DNA of 64,000 nucleotides from Stieleria sp. JC731 (lineage in GTDB: Bacteria > Planctomycetota > Planctomycetia > Pirellulales > Pirellulaceae), in the NCBI RefSeq assembly GCF_020966635.1, contig NZ_JAJKFQ010000003.1, positions 62,001 to 126,000 of the forward strand, given 5' to 3'. A model generated the notes under the pieces. That model had not been told where the DNA came from. It ran no database searches and saw only the letters and a program-made list of their open reading frames with translations. The position numbers were made by a program, and so were the translations under genes. Positions 1 to 8,024 of the stretch are shown here, piece by piece (the first letter of the stretch is position 1; the number at the start of each line of letters is the position of its first letter).

Positions 1-532
1 TCTGATAAATCCGCCGACTTCGGGAACGATATCGATTCGTGGGCAGATGGTTCTCGATGGCGAGAACCCGCTAGTCAACTTGCGTTCTTATCGGCGCCAA
101 CACATCGGCTACGTATTTCAAAAATCTAACCTCATTCCGTTTCTGTCGGCGATCGAAAATGTTCAGATCGCAATGCAACTCAATGGCGAAACCAGGCGTG
201 CGTCGTATCGCCGCGCGATCGACCTGATGGAATACCTTGGGGTCGCCGACCGAGCTAACAACCTTCCGTCGATGCTTTCAGGCGGTCAGCAGCAGCGAGT
301 CGCAGTAGCTCGTGCACTAGCGAACCGCCCGAGCGTCATCCTCGCCGATGAACCCACCGCGGCACTCGACGGCCATCGTGGTCGACAGGTAATGGAATTA
401 TTCGCCAAGGTAGCGCACGAGCAGGGATCAGCGGTCATTGTGGTGACGCACGATCATCGCTCGCTGGATGTTTTTGATACGACCTATCAAATGGAAGACG
501 GCGTGATCTCTCAAACGATTGCCGATCGCTGA
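1..532 (+). CDS. ABC transporter ATP-binding protein, 5' end outside window (MacB/LolD/DevA type)
   Basis: The reading frame is open from the first bases of the window, so the ATG at 47 is internal and the Walker A part lies upstream. Visible parts are the end of the beta-sheet lobe (PTSGTISIRG), the Q-loop (VFQKSN), the signature LSGGQQQRVAVARAL, Walker B plus D-loop (VILADEPTAALD) and the H-loop (VTHDHR). These are the standard elements of an ABC ATPase. The ILADEPT and ALD spacing and the LNLI-like region fit the lipoprotein/macrolide exporter subfamily, which partners with FtsX-like permeases. No permease is seen downstream; it is presumably upstream. The fold is certain; the substrate is unknown. 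Confidence 0.93.
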   Translation, partial: LINPPTSGTISIRGQMVLDGENPLVNLRSYRRQHIGYVFQKSNLIPFLSAIENVQIAMQLNGETRRASYRRAIDLMEYLGVADRANNLPSMLSGGQQQRVAVARALANRPSVILADEPTAALDGHRGRQVMELFAKVAHEQGSAVIVVTHDHRSLDVFDTTYQMEDGVISQTIADR

Positions 533-601
533 GATTCCTTTGTCCCAGTTTTTGATTCGGTTGAAACGGCGCAAGCAATCAGTCTCTACCGCGAACCCTA
601 T

Positions 602-1963
602 CTAGTCCGTTGAAGAGGTCGTGTCGCTCTCGATGTCATTGAGTTTGTAAATCAGTGCGCGTCGACTGATACCAAGCTTCTTTGCAGTCTGGGTTCGGTT
701 CCCACCACATTCGTGAAGCGTCGCCATGATGGTCGCCCGTTCGACTTGAGACAACCGGCCGGCGTACCGCGAATTGTCGATCGGCTCGGATGCGATGTTC
801 GCCGGCAGATGCTCCGGCAAAATCACGTCACCTTGGCACAGCAAACAAGCTCGCTGAATCGCGTTTCGCAACTCACGAACGTTGCCGGTCCAGGAATGCG
901 TCACGATCGCCTGGGTTGCTTGGGGTGACATGCGGACTTGTCGATTTGCAAATTGGCTAGCGAAATGCCTTGCCAGCGGCAGTATGTCTTCGCGACGATC
1001 GGAGAGTGCCGGAACGATCAATTCGACAACGTTCAGTCGATAGTAAAGGTCTTCGCGAAAGCGACCTGCTTGCACTTCATCGACTAAATTTCGGTTCGTC
1101 GCCGCTATCAGACGGGTATCGATTTGAACTGGTCGATCGGAGCCCACGGGGGTGATGTCCTTTGCCTCCAACGCACGAAGCAGTTTTGGCTGCATCTCCA
1201 GAGGCATCTCACCAATTTCATCCAGAAATAAGCTTCCACCGTTCGCGGTTCGAAATAGTCCTTGGCGAACTTCCGATGCTCCCGTGAACGCTCCCTTCAC
1301 GTGTCCGAAGAGCTCACTTTCAACCAACGTTGCCGACAAACCGGCGCAGTTGGCTGTCACCAATCGTTGGGACGCACGCGGACTCCAATCGTGGATCAGT
1401 TGAGCGATCCATTCTTTGCCAGCACCGCTTGGTCCTTGAATCAATATCGGGGCCTCAGAGGGAGCAACGACCGCGACCGTTTCGACCAGCCGACGCATCA
1501 CGCGACTTTCGAAAACGAATCCAGCAGGCAGTTCAGGCAAAACAGTTTTGCTTGGCGAGCTAGTTGTCGGGATTGCCAACGCGTCGTAGACCGCGACTTT
1601 CAGCTCTTCGAGGTCAATCGGTTTAGACAAGTAGTCGTCGGCACCACTTTTGACGGCCGCCACGGCTTGTCGAACGTCTGCGTAAGCGGTGATCAAAACG
1701 ACCGGAACCGTTGGCAAGATTTCACGTATTTTTGGAAGTGCATCGATGCCACTGATTCCAGGCAAACGCACGTCCAGCAAAATCATATCGGGCGGTTGTT
1801 GCCCAAGTGTTTCAAGCATCGCTTCGGCGGAATCCGATTCAATGATCGTGAATCCGAGCCCCTGAAAGAATCCGCCGATCAGTTTTCGCTGAGAAGGCTC
1901 ATCGTCCACCACCATCAATGCGGCCGAGTCGGAACCGCGTTTGGCTGCGGAGATTTTTGTCAT
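602..1963 (-). CDS. Sigma-54-dependent response regulator (NtrC/ZraR family)
   Basis: An N-terminal receiver domain carries VVDDEP and the phospho-acceptor Asp in LLDVRLPG, with TAYAD and SKPID. It is followed by an AAA+ domain with Walker A GPSGAGKE, the sigma-54 contact loop GAFTGA and Walker B LFLDEIGEM. A Fis-type helix-turn-helix lies at the C-terminus (GGNRTQTAKKLGISRRALIY). It activates sigma-54 RNA polymerase when phosphorylated by the adjacent kinase. I chose the ATG at 1963. A GTG at 2020 overlaps the kinase stop codon as GTGA and would add 19 residues; neither start has a clear Shine-Dalgarno, so the coupled GTG start is possible. Likely targets are the two sigma-54-type promoters at 4385-4399 and 4778-4792. 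Confidence 0.95.
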   Translation of the reverse strand: MTKISAAKRGSDSAALMVVDDEPSQRKLIGGFFQGLGFTIIESDSAEAMLETLGQQPPDMILLDVRLPGISGIDALPKIREILPTVPVVLITAYADVRQAVAAVKSGADDYLSKPIDLEELKVAVYDALAIPTTSSPSKTVLPELPAGFVFESRVMRRLVETVAVVAPSEAPILIQGPSGAGKEWIAQLIHDWSPRASQRLVTANCAGLSATLVESELFGHVKGAFTGASEVRQGLFRTANGGSLFLDEIGEMPLEMQPKLLRALEAKDITPVGSDRPVQIDTRLIAATNRNLVDEVQAGRFREDLYYRLNVVELIVPALSDRREDILPLARHFASQFANRQVRMSPQATQAIVTHSWTGNVRELRNAIQRACLLCQGDVILPEHLPANIASEPIDNSRYAGRLSQVERATIMATLHECGGNRTQTAKKLGISRRALIYKLNDIESDTTSSTD

Positions 1964-2016
1964 GCGTTTATCTGGATTTTCGTTGGCACAAATTTTGTCG
2001 ACTGCTTGTTCAAGAC

Positions 2017-3327
2017 TCACGCGTTTCGGATCCCGTCGATCCAAAAGACGCTGCCACCTCCATTGCCAGGCTTGTAACCCGCCTCCCAATGATGTGCAAC
2101 CGCAATGCGACGCACAACGGAAAGTCCCAACCCGGTTCCTCCCGGACGTCGGCTTACATATGGCTCGAACAGCGTGTCAGCGATGTCAACAGAAGCGCCA
2201 GGACCTTGGTCGGCAACTTCCAACCGGAACGCACCACGGCGCGAATTGTTCAACGAAATTGTAATCGTACTTTGCTCGGGTGCGAATGCGATCGCATTCT
2301 GCAGCAGGTTGAATAGCACTTGACGCAACTGTTCACGATCGGCCTGGATCGCACTTGGTTGATCAAGGCGACGCGTATCCAATCGAAGATGCTTGGCATC
2401 CAAGTCGGACTGCAACAGCGTTTGCAACTCCGCAACAAGTTTGTCCAAAGCCACGGCCCCGATGTCGGCTTCCGCTTGACGCGCGAACGCAAGGAACTGG
2501 TTGATACGTGCGGTCACTCGGTCGCATTCTTCCAACACGGCTTCTGCCTGTTCCTGTTGCTCTTCGGCCGGTAATCCCGACGCGACCAGCCTCTGCGTCC
2601 AACCACGAATCAAGCCTAGGGGGTTGCGAGTTTCGTGCGCCAATCCTGCCGCCGCTTGTCCCAACTCTCGCAGGTGCCTCGTTTCTGCCTGTAGGACTCG
2701 TGTCGTTCCCTCGGAACGCGCCAACCGCACCGTAAATTGCCAAACCGCCCCCGCTGCGATGAGTAGCAACGTTCCCAAGGCTACGGTCAGAATTCGATTC
2801 CTGGCTTCGCGATCAACCTGAGTAATCAAAGTGGTGCGATCCAAGACAACCGTAGAATGGAATTCCACAACATCCGGTACATTCACGTGCTCAGTAAATC
2901 CTCCGCGCAAAGGTGGATCGTTGCGCATAGTAAAGTCTCGAACAACGAGAAGAGTGTTCCCGCTGGTATGTTCGCCAACGGGCAATCTAAGATCAACAAG
3001 ATCACGGTCACCCGCAAAATAGACTTCGCCAGATCCATCGTTGACGACGACCGCGATCGCAAGCACGTTCTTGGACCTTGCGAGTACCTCAAGCGTGGAC
3101 GGCAGTTGTTGCCGAACAAACGGCCCGAACCAACGATGCGACTGAACGCCGCTGCTGACGGCGCTGGATAGTGCGTCTGCTTGCGATGAAAGCGAATCGT
3201 GTATCAGTCGGCATTGATGGTCATGCTCCGTCCGCTGCCATGCGGCGAACATAATCCAGAGAGCAACTAAGGAGATAAGACCAACGAAATTCGGCTTCGG
3301 AATTTGTAGGATGCTTGTTTTCTGCAT
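2017..3327 (-). CDS. Membrane sensor histidine kinase (ZraS/AtoS-like)
   Basis: The 436-residue protein has an N-terminal membrane segment (LISLVALWIMFAAW), an extracytoplasmic sensor of about 130 residues and a second membrane segment (VALGTLLLIAAGAVW). The H-box follows (GLAHETRNPLGLIRGW), then the ATPase domain with N-box (LFNLLQNAIAFAP), G1 (ADQGPG) and G2 (GGTGLGLSVV). It should autophosphorylate on the H-box His and pass phosphate to the response regulator encoded immediately downstream. The signal sensed is not recognisable from sequence. The layout, a short periplasmic sensor with no HAMP or PAS domain and a sigma-54 regulator partner, resembles ZraS, which senses envelope/metal stress; that parallel is inference. 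Confidence 0.94.
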   Translation of the reverse strand: MQKTSILQIPKPNFVGLISLVALWIMFAAWQRTEHDHQCRLIHDSLSSQADALSSAVSSGVQSHRWFGPFVRQQLPSTLEVLARSKNVLAIAVVVNDGSGEVYFAGDRDLVDLRLPVGEHTSGNTLLVVRDFTMRNDPPLRGGFTEHVNVPDVVEFHSTVVLDRTTLITQVDREARNRILTVALGTLLLIAAGAVWQFTVRLARSEGTTRVLQAETRHLRELGQAAAGLAHETRNPLGLIRGWTQRLVASGLPAEEQQEQAEAVLEECDRVTARINQFLAFARQAEADIGAVALDKLVAELQTLLQSDLDAKHLRLDTRRLDQPSAIQADREQLRQVLFNLLQNAIAFAPEQSTITISLNNSRRGAFRLEVADQGPGASVDIADTLFEPYVSRRPGGTGLGLSVVRRIAVAHHWEAGYKPGNGGGSVFWIDGIRNA

Positions 3328-3416
3328 CGTATTTTTTTACCACGATTGTTCGCCGGCAGGCGACGTTGTCAGGCGATCGCTGTAGCAACGAATTGTTGGT
3401 GTGCAATTTCGACCTG

Positions 3417-3506
3417 TTACAAAGTCGCCTTTTAATCCGAAGAACTGGCTAAAAAGAGCCCTGCGTTTGCGCGGAAAGAAGGACGACAAAAGAAAACCAA
3501 TTGACA
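3417..3506. repeat. Copy 1 of a dispersed intergenic motif
   Basis: The gap between the kinase gene and the DUF2202 gene contains TTACAAAGTC (3417-3426) and, at 3482-3506, a sequence related to GGCGACRATAGAAAAYCAA. The same two blocks occur at 54669-54706, and the second block alone at 12183-12207. This copy is the most diverged of the three. Function unknown; all copies sit just outside coding regions. Confidence 0.4.
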
Positions 3507-3521
3507 GCGACCTCCTCGATC

Positions 3522-4328
3522 TTACCGACCGCGTCTCTTGCCACCGCCGCCTTGTCTCGCACCAATCTGTCTTTGTCCGCCGCGGCCCTTTCCAGTCGAG
3601 TTTACGATTTGATCGAAGTCCGCTTGGGACAAGAATTCGGCATTGTAGCTTGAACCTTGTTTTAAAATCTGCGACGCGAACGCACGCAAGTGATTTTGCG
3701 AACCGTGCATCAAGTGTTGCAATACCTGGCGAACCTGCGGGTCATTGGTTTGGTTTAAGACTTGCCTCAGGTCAGCGATGTCCATCTCTTCAATTTTTGC
3801 GCCCACTTTCAAGGCATCCAGCGAGCTACGCGAACCACTCGCCACGAGAGTTTCATAGAGCTGCCTATAATCGGCGAACGCAAAGACGCCTGGGTTATCG
3901 TTGAAGACTTCTCCTCCGCCTCCACGAAGCAGTCGCTCAATCGCCTGCATATGTTGACTCTCAGCACGCGAGATATTTCGAAAGATCGGCAGCGTCGATG
4001 TCTTGGCCAAATGGGTATAGACATCCCGAGCTAATTTTTCCTCCTCCCGCATGCGAAGCAGGTCGGGTGCGCCATTATTTTCCAGAAGATTCCCAGAAGC
4101 CTGGCCCTGGTTCGCCATGCGAGTTCGAGCATTCGCTTGCGATTGCATTCCGCCTGCATTCACGCCACGAAATAGCGTGCCAGTGGCTGTTTGTGTTTGA
4201 AGCGCGGCGCGATCTCCCCCACGACCTTGACCTGGGGCACCATTGCCTCGACGTTGTTGCGACAACACATCCGGGGCGGCCATCAAAAGTGCGAGCAATG
4301 CACCGAGACTGATGAGTGAGCGTTTCAT
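3522..4328 (-). CDS. Secreted DUF2202 (ferritin-like) protein
   Basis: The start at 4328 is preceded by a good Shine-Dalgarno (AAGGGGAAAACC); longer in-frame starts would precede it. Residues 1-24 form a signal peptide (MKRSLISLGALLALLMAAPDVLS), then comes a low-complexity Gly/Arg/Gln-rich linker. A helical domain follows with EEEKLARDVY, SRAESQHMQAIERLL and RQVLQHLMHGSQNHLRAF, the pattern of DUF2202, a ferritin-like four-helix family with Glu and His in metal-ligand positions. The C-terminus is Gly/Arg-rich and basic. A sigma-54-type promoter lies 57 bp upstream, and the two-component genes lie downstream on the same strand after 194 bp. Role likely in envelope metal or oxidative stress; the exact function is unknown for the family. 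Confidence 0.85.
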   Translation of the reverse strand: MKRSLISLGALLALLMAAPDVLSQQRRGNGAPGQGRGGDRAALQTQTATGTLFRGVNAGGMQSQANARTRMANQGQASGNLLENNGAPDLLRMREEEKLARDVYTHLAKTSTLPIFRNISRAESQHMQAIERLLRGGGGEVFNDNPGVFAFADYRQLYETLVASGSRSSLDALKVGAKIEEMDIADLRQVLNQTNDPQVRQVLQHLMHGSQNHLRAFASQILKQGSSYNAEFLSQADFDQIVNSTGKGRGGQRQIGARQGGGGKRRGR

Positions 4329-4384
4329 GGTTTTCCCCTTGCGGTTTCGAGCGTGAGATATCAGTTCATGCCCCTTTAGAATTT

Positions 4385-4399
4385 GCAAATGAAATACCG
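4385..4399 (-). promoter_or_regulatory. Candidate sigma-54 promoter for the DUF2202 gene
   Basis: On the minus strand the sequence reads CGGTATTTCATTTGC, with the diagnostic GG (4398-4397) and GC (4386-4385) separated by exactly 10 bases and a perfect TTGC(A) -12 box. The -24 box matches only GG plus the A of TGGCAC. Transcription would start near 4373, giving a leader of about 45 nt that includes the Shine-Dalgarno of the gene at 4328. Confidence 0.5.
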
Positions 4400-4530
4400 G
4401 TTCGTATGTGTTGTTCGAGACTCCAAACAGAAAGTTGTCTCACACCTCGAAATCCCCGCGATAAGCCGGACAAAATTATCCAAATCCAATTGCGGAATCA
4501 GGATCAGTGATGTCTTCGTACACCCGGGCC

Positions 4531-4576
4531 TGCAAATTTTGCACAGCTCCGAAGACGAGGTACTGCAAGTGTTGCA
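4531..4576. promoter_or_regulatory. Paired 13-bp dyads: likely enhancer for the sigma-54 regulator
   Basis: Two inverted repeats of the same type occur here: TGCAAATTTTGCA (4531-4543) and TGCAAGTGTTGCA (4564-4576), consensus TGCAA-N3-TTGCA. Their starts are exactly 33 bp apart, close to three helical turns. They lie about 135 bp from the minus-strand sigma-54 candidate and about 205 bp from the plus-strand one, typical enhancer distances. No other copy was noticed in the intergenic regions read. Confidence 0.6.
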
Positions 4577-4777
4577 CGATCGAATCGCGACGCTCTGACT
4601 AGTTGAACGACTGATCGCAAAAATACGCGTCTTGTTTGATTGGTCGTTTGAGTATGGAGACCAGGATTCACGTCGCTTTTGGAGCGTGGTCGTTTGAATT
4701 GAAACGTATTCTCCGCCAATTGAACTGCGGTCGGCACAGCGGTTGCGAATAGGCGTGGCAAGTCAAGCAAACCTATC

Positions 4778-4792
4778 TGGCACACTCGGTGC
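4778..4792 (+). promoter_or_regulatory. Candidate sigma-54 promoter for the Cys-rich secreted protein
   Basis: The sequence TGGCACACTCGGTGC matches the consensus TGGCAC-R-N4-TTGC at the whole -24 box and at TGC of the -12 box, with the GG-to-GC distance of 10 bases that sigma-54 requires. Initiation would fall near 4804, 22 nt before the ATG at 4826, leaving room for the AAGGAAAG ribosome-binding site. Confidence 0.65.
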
Positions 4793-4825
4793 CCGAAAAT
4801 GCACACATCTTTCAAGGAAAGAACA

Positions 4826-5662
4826 ATGAAAAGACTTGTTTCGCTAGCGCTCACATTATCGATTGTCGCAGCACTCGGAGCCGCTTTGCAGGGCATGAGT
4901 CCAAACGAAGAGCCGACGGAATCAGGCAAGTCGTGTTGCCAGAAGTTTGCGGTAGCTCCAGAAGTCGTTGCGTCATTACCCAGTAAAGACAGTGACTCGA
5001 CAAACAGTGACTCGACAAAATGCGGCGTTGGCCTATGCCCAATCTCCAAGGAAACACCAAGCTGCTGCGAAGGCTCGGCCACAACAAACTTGATCTCCAC
5101 TGATGTCGGCAACGAACCGCAATGCAAAAATTGCAAGGAACAATGCAGCACTTGCGCGGGAGCGAGCAAAGCGGCGGAGACCGCCAAAAGCGACCAGCCG
5201 GTATCCACACGAAAGAAGGCGGGAAGCAATGGAGGCATGGGGCAAGGTCACGCGGGTGATTTGCAACACCAAAAAGATCACCAAGAATTTTTCTTTCTGA
5301 TTGAACACCGCGACTCGATTCGCCGCACCGTGAATGATCTTCCCAACGGTGTCGAAACACTGACCGAATCGGATGACGATGAAGTCGCAAGCATGATTCA
5401 ATCGCACGTCGAAGCGATGTACGTACGAATGGAAAACGCGAACCCAATTCGAATGCGAGATCCATTGTTTCGCGAAGTTTTCATGAATGCCAAGAAGATA
5501 AAAATGGAAGTGGAACACACCGATCACGGTGTTCGTGTCACGGAAACTTCTGACGATCCCTACGCTGTCAAACTCATCCAGGCCCATTCAAAAGTCGTGT
5601 CGCTTTGGATCAAGAACGGATACTCCGAGTTGCCGAAGAACCACGCCGCGCCAGCGAAGTAA
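4826..5662 (+). CDS. Secreted Cys-rich protein of unknown function
   Basis: The start at 4826 (MKRLVSLALTL) is supported by AAGGAAAG just upstream and yields a signal peptide of about 24 residues. The mature N-terminal part is Cys-rich: ten Cys between residues 37 and 110, as CC, C-x4-C, CC and C-x2-C-x3-C-x2-C, which suits metal or thiol chemistry. The remaining 150 residues hold a compact domain (FFFLIEHRDSIRRTV, SMIQSHVEAMYVRMEN, DPYAVKLIQAHSKVVSLWI) with several His. I do not recognise a named family. Its sigma-54-type promoter and the neighbouring two-component system suggest induction by envelope stress; a metal-binding role is inference only. Confidence 0.8.
   Translation: MKRLVSLALTLSIVAALGAALQGMSPNEEPTESGKSCCQKFAVAPEVVASLPSKDSDSTNSDSTKCGVGLCPISKETPSCCEGSATTNLISTDVGNEPQCKNCKEQCSTCAGASKAAETAKSDQPVSTRKKAGSNGGMGQGHAGDLQHQKDHQEFFFLIEHRDSIRRTVNDLPNGVETLTESDDDEVASMIQSHVEAMYVRMENANPIRMRDPLFREVFMNAKKIKMEVEHTDHGVRVTETSDDPYAVKLIQAHSKVVSLWIKNGYSELPKNHAAPAK
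4989..5018 (+). repeat. Perfect 15-bp tandem duplication inside the Cys-rich gene
   Basis: The unit ACAGTGACTCGACAA occurs twice head to tail (4989-5003 and 5004-5018) and encodes the DSTNSDST stretch of the linker. The length keeps the frame, so it is a recent in-frame duplication. Confidence 0.85.
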
Positions 5663-5718
5663 GACGCAAATCAAAGCGGGATCAATGCCTTTGGCATCGC
5701 ATTTATATTTAGGGCACC

Positions 5719-6410
5719 ATCAGCCGCATCGCGCGAGCGGTTCGTTGTCTTGATGCATGCCGTTAACCGCGGGCTGGCGCCGCGCGGCTGATGTAGTGCG
5801 TGCGTTGCGTAAAGATCAAGAGCTGTATCAACCGTCGCTATCGCGAACACGGCTCAATTGCCAGCTGGTTCATCAGCCGAACGGCGTTTGCCGCGGTTCC
5901 GTGCGGTTTGGTGCCGGGGTCTGATAAGAAGGAAGCTCTGATAGTGCGAGCAACAATCAGCCGCATCGCGCGAGCGAGCAGTTTGTTGTCTTGCCCCATG
6001 CCGCTAACCGCGGGCTGGCGCCGCGCGGCTGATGTAGTGCGCTGCGTTGTGTGGAGTTCAAGAGCTGTATGAACTGTGGCTATTGCCACTACGGCTCGAT
6101 TGCCAGCTGTCCCATCAGCCGAACGGCATAAACCGCAAAAACATGAGCCGTACGGCGTTTGCCGCGGTTCCGTGCGGTTTGGTGCCGGGGTCTGATAAGA
6201 AGGAAGCTCTGATAGTGCGAGCAACAATCAGCCGCATCGCGCGAGCGAGCGGTTTGTTGTCTTGCCCTATGCCACTAACCGCGGGCTGGCGCCGCGCGGC
6301 TGATGTAGTGCGCTGCGTTGTGCAAAGTTCAAGAGCTGTATCAACCGTCGCTATCGCGAATGCGGTGCAAGCGTCAGCTGTCTCATCAGCCGTACGGCGT
6401 TAGCCGCGGA
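5719..6410. repeat. Three-copy tandem repeat, unit about 237-271 bp
   Basis: Copies begin at 5719, 5956 and 6227, each opening with ATCAGCCGCATCGCGCGAGCG minus its last base and sharing long identical blocks (TAACCGCGGGCTGGCGCCGC, TCAAGAGCTGTAT, GTGCCGGGGTCTGATAAGAA, GGAAGCTCTGATAGTGCGAG). Copy 2 carries about 34 extra bases near 6120-6150; copy 3 is cut short around 6410. Each unit contains nested palindromes built on GCCG...CGGC. Short open frames cross the units but look like by-products. This fills the 880 bp between the Cys-rich gene and the serine hydrolase gene; no gene is supported there. Confidence 0.9.
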
Positions 6411-6464
6411 TGCTGGACCTGAAGTCAATGTGCACGAAACCGGGGCTAACGCCCATCGGCTGAT
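6384..6464. repeat. Palindromic dispersed repeat (AACCGGGGCTAACGCCCAT family)
   Basis: Left arm CATCAGCCGTACGGCGTTAG (6384-6403) faces right arm AACCGGGGCTAACGCCCAT (from 6438, ending in CGGCTGAT at 6464). Related arms recur at 14913-15027 and 18950-19012, all intergenic. It lies at the end of the tandem array. Confidence 0.7.
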
Positions 6465-6542
6465 GAGTGGAGTCAGGCCAGGTGTGGCCTAACGTCTCGC
6501 TGGTGATTTGAAACGTCCTAAAGATCACCAAGTTTCACTTGA

Positions 6543-8024
6543 TCATTTCGAAATTCTTTTGGCTCTTTGCGCGATACCGTTTTGATGCAGCGTCAAGGCA
6601 TAGGCTGGACCGTTGCTTCGCAAATGAAATTCGAGCTGGGCTTTTACACTTCGGTAGGACCACTTCGTCGGTGAATCCGCAAACACTTGCTGCGTCGGTT
6701 GATTTGTGATCCCAACCAACAGCCGCTGCCCCTCCAATTTGACGTCGAAGATGAAGTTGGGATTCAATTGGTAGCGACCGACCAACCTTTCCGGAGCCAC
6801 CTCCATGTCTGCTGCAGAAGACGCATCCGTCGCATTGTTCTTTTGAACCTTTGCATACTTGGTCATCAAATAGCTGACCATCTCATCGCACGCCGGAAAG
6901 GCCTGCGGTTCACCAGTATTGGTGCAAACGATCGCCGCAAAGTTTGACTCTGGCAAAACCCAGATCAAAGAAAATGTATTCGTATTCGATCCGGCATGAT
7001 TCAGTGCCGGGCCAAAGGGCGTGTCCAAACAAATCCAACCGCCTCCGTATTTAGCTCCTGATGGACTTTGCTCGACCTGTGGAAGATGAAGATGATCGAA
7101 CGTGGCCTGCGATTTAAGGACGGGTTCTGGCTTTCCCTTTAAATGCCAATGCGCGTACTTCGCATAGTCTTCGATGGAAATATTGACGGTTCCGGCGGCC
7201 GCGTAGACAGACGGATTTTCAGCTCCCACGGTACGAGGATCTACGGGGGTTCCGTCCGCTTGATGCCCCCACAATATCGGCGCTCGCAATCTTTTCGCAG
7301 AAGCGAGTGTGCGAAAGTCTGCAGATCGCATGTCGAGCGGAGCAAACAAATGTTTTTGCATCAGCGACTCGTACGACTCTTTGGCACGCGTTTCCAGCAT
7401 TGCTGAAGCGATCGCATAGCCCAGATTCGAATAGTGATACTTGCCCTGTGGATTTGTTGGTGCAGAGCCGAGCACCACCTTTAACATTCGGCGGCGTTCA
7501 AGCGGGGCTGACTGTTTCTCTTCAAAGAAAGCCGCCCATGCCGACGGTGACAGGTCGGAAATGTTCGTTGGCAAGCCACTTTGATGAGTCAAAAGCTGGT
7601 CGAGCGTAACCGACTTCAGTTTCGGATGGATGTCTTTGTCCGTCGCGTTTGGCCAGACGTCTCCGATCGTGGTTGTCCATTCAATCTTGTTGGCGTCCAC
7701 CAAAACGCCAGCCAAGGTCGCCGTCATGGACTTGGTGTTCGAGCCGATCGGAAATCGATCAGAGAGCGAAACTCGATCCGTTGTTCCTCGCTTTCGAACA
7801 CCGAAGCAGTCCGCCTGAACAATCCCTTCGGAACTGATCAAGACGACTGCCATTGCCGGCACATTTTTATCGCGACAGGTCGAAGCGAGCTTTGCCGAAA
7901 GCTCGTCAGAAGTGCTTTGGCAAAACGCTTCCGTTTGCACAGAAAGCAAAGCGAATATCGATAAAGAACCAAGCCATGTTCTTCGAGACAGAACACCAGT
8001 CCAATTTGACCGTGGCCACTTCAT
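6543..8024 (-). CDS. Secreted serine hydrolase, beta-lactamase/class C family
   Basis: The ATG at 8024 overlaps the stop of the upstream gene as ATGA, so I use it although an in-frame GTG exists at 8102. Residues 1-36 look like an export signal with a twin Arg (RRTWLGSLSIFALLS). The catalytic domain shows the S-x-x-K motif (SNTK), the Y-x-N motif (YSN in KYHYSNLGYA) and a late HAG motif (NHAGSN), the three active-site elements of class C beta-lactamases, esterases and D-aminopeptidases. A C-terminal lipocalin-like extension of about 100 residues follows. It is translationally coupled to a GH62-like enzyme, hinting at deacylation or esterase work on plant-type polysaccharide; true beta-lactamase activity is unlikely but not excluded. 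Confidence 0.88.
   Translation of the reverse strand: MKWPRSNWTGVLSRRTWLGSLSIFALLSVQTEAFCQSTSDELSAKLASTCRDKNVPAMAVVLISSEGIVQADCFGVRKRGTTDRVSLSDRFPIGSNTKSMTATLAGVLVDANKIEWTTTIGDVWPNATDKDIHPKLKSVTLDQLLTHQSGLPTNISDLSPSAWAAFFEEKQSAPLERRRMLKVVLGSAPTNPQGKYHYSNLGYAIASAMLETRAKESYESLMQKHLFAPLDMRSADFRTLASAKRLRAPILWGHQADGTPVDPRTVGAENPSVYAAAGTVNISIEDYAKYAHWHLKGKPEPVLKSQATFDHLHLPQVEQSPSGAKYGGGWICLDTPFGPALNHAGSNTNTFSLIWVLPESNFAAIVCTNTGEPQAFPACDEMVSYLMTKYAKVQKNNATDASSAADMEVAPERLVGRYQLNPNFIFDVKLEGQRLLVGITNQPTQQVFADSPTKWSYRSVKAQLEFHLRSNGPAYALTLHQNGIAQRAKRISK

Noticed and set aside
1262..2077. A 271-residue open frame on the plus strand opposite the response regulator gene
   Set aside because: It lies entirely antisense to a clear NtrC-family gene, has no domain, and its His/Arg/Cys-rich composition is that of a codon-bias shadow.
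6047..6403. Open frames of 60-130 residues across the tandem repeats
   Set aside because: They recur in each unit because the DNA repeats, show no ribosome-binding site, and translate the palindromes into low-complexity sequence.
6543..8024. The serine hydrolase as an antibiotic-resistance beta-lactamase
   Set aside because: Its length, C-terminal extension and coupling to a GH62-like enzyme fit the wider esterase/peptidase branch better; nothing indicates resistance.
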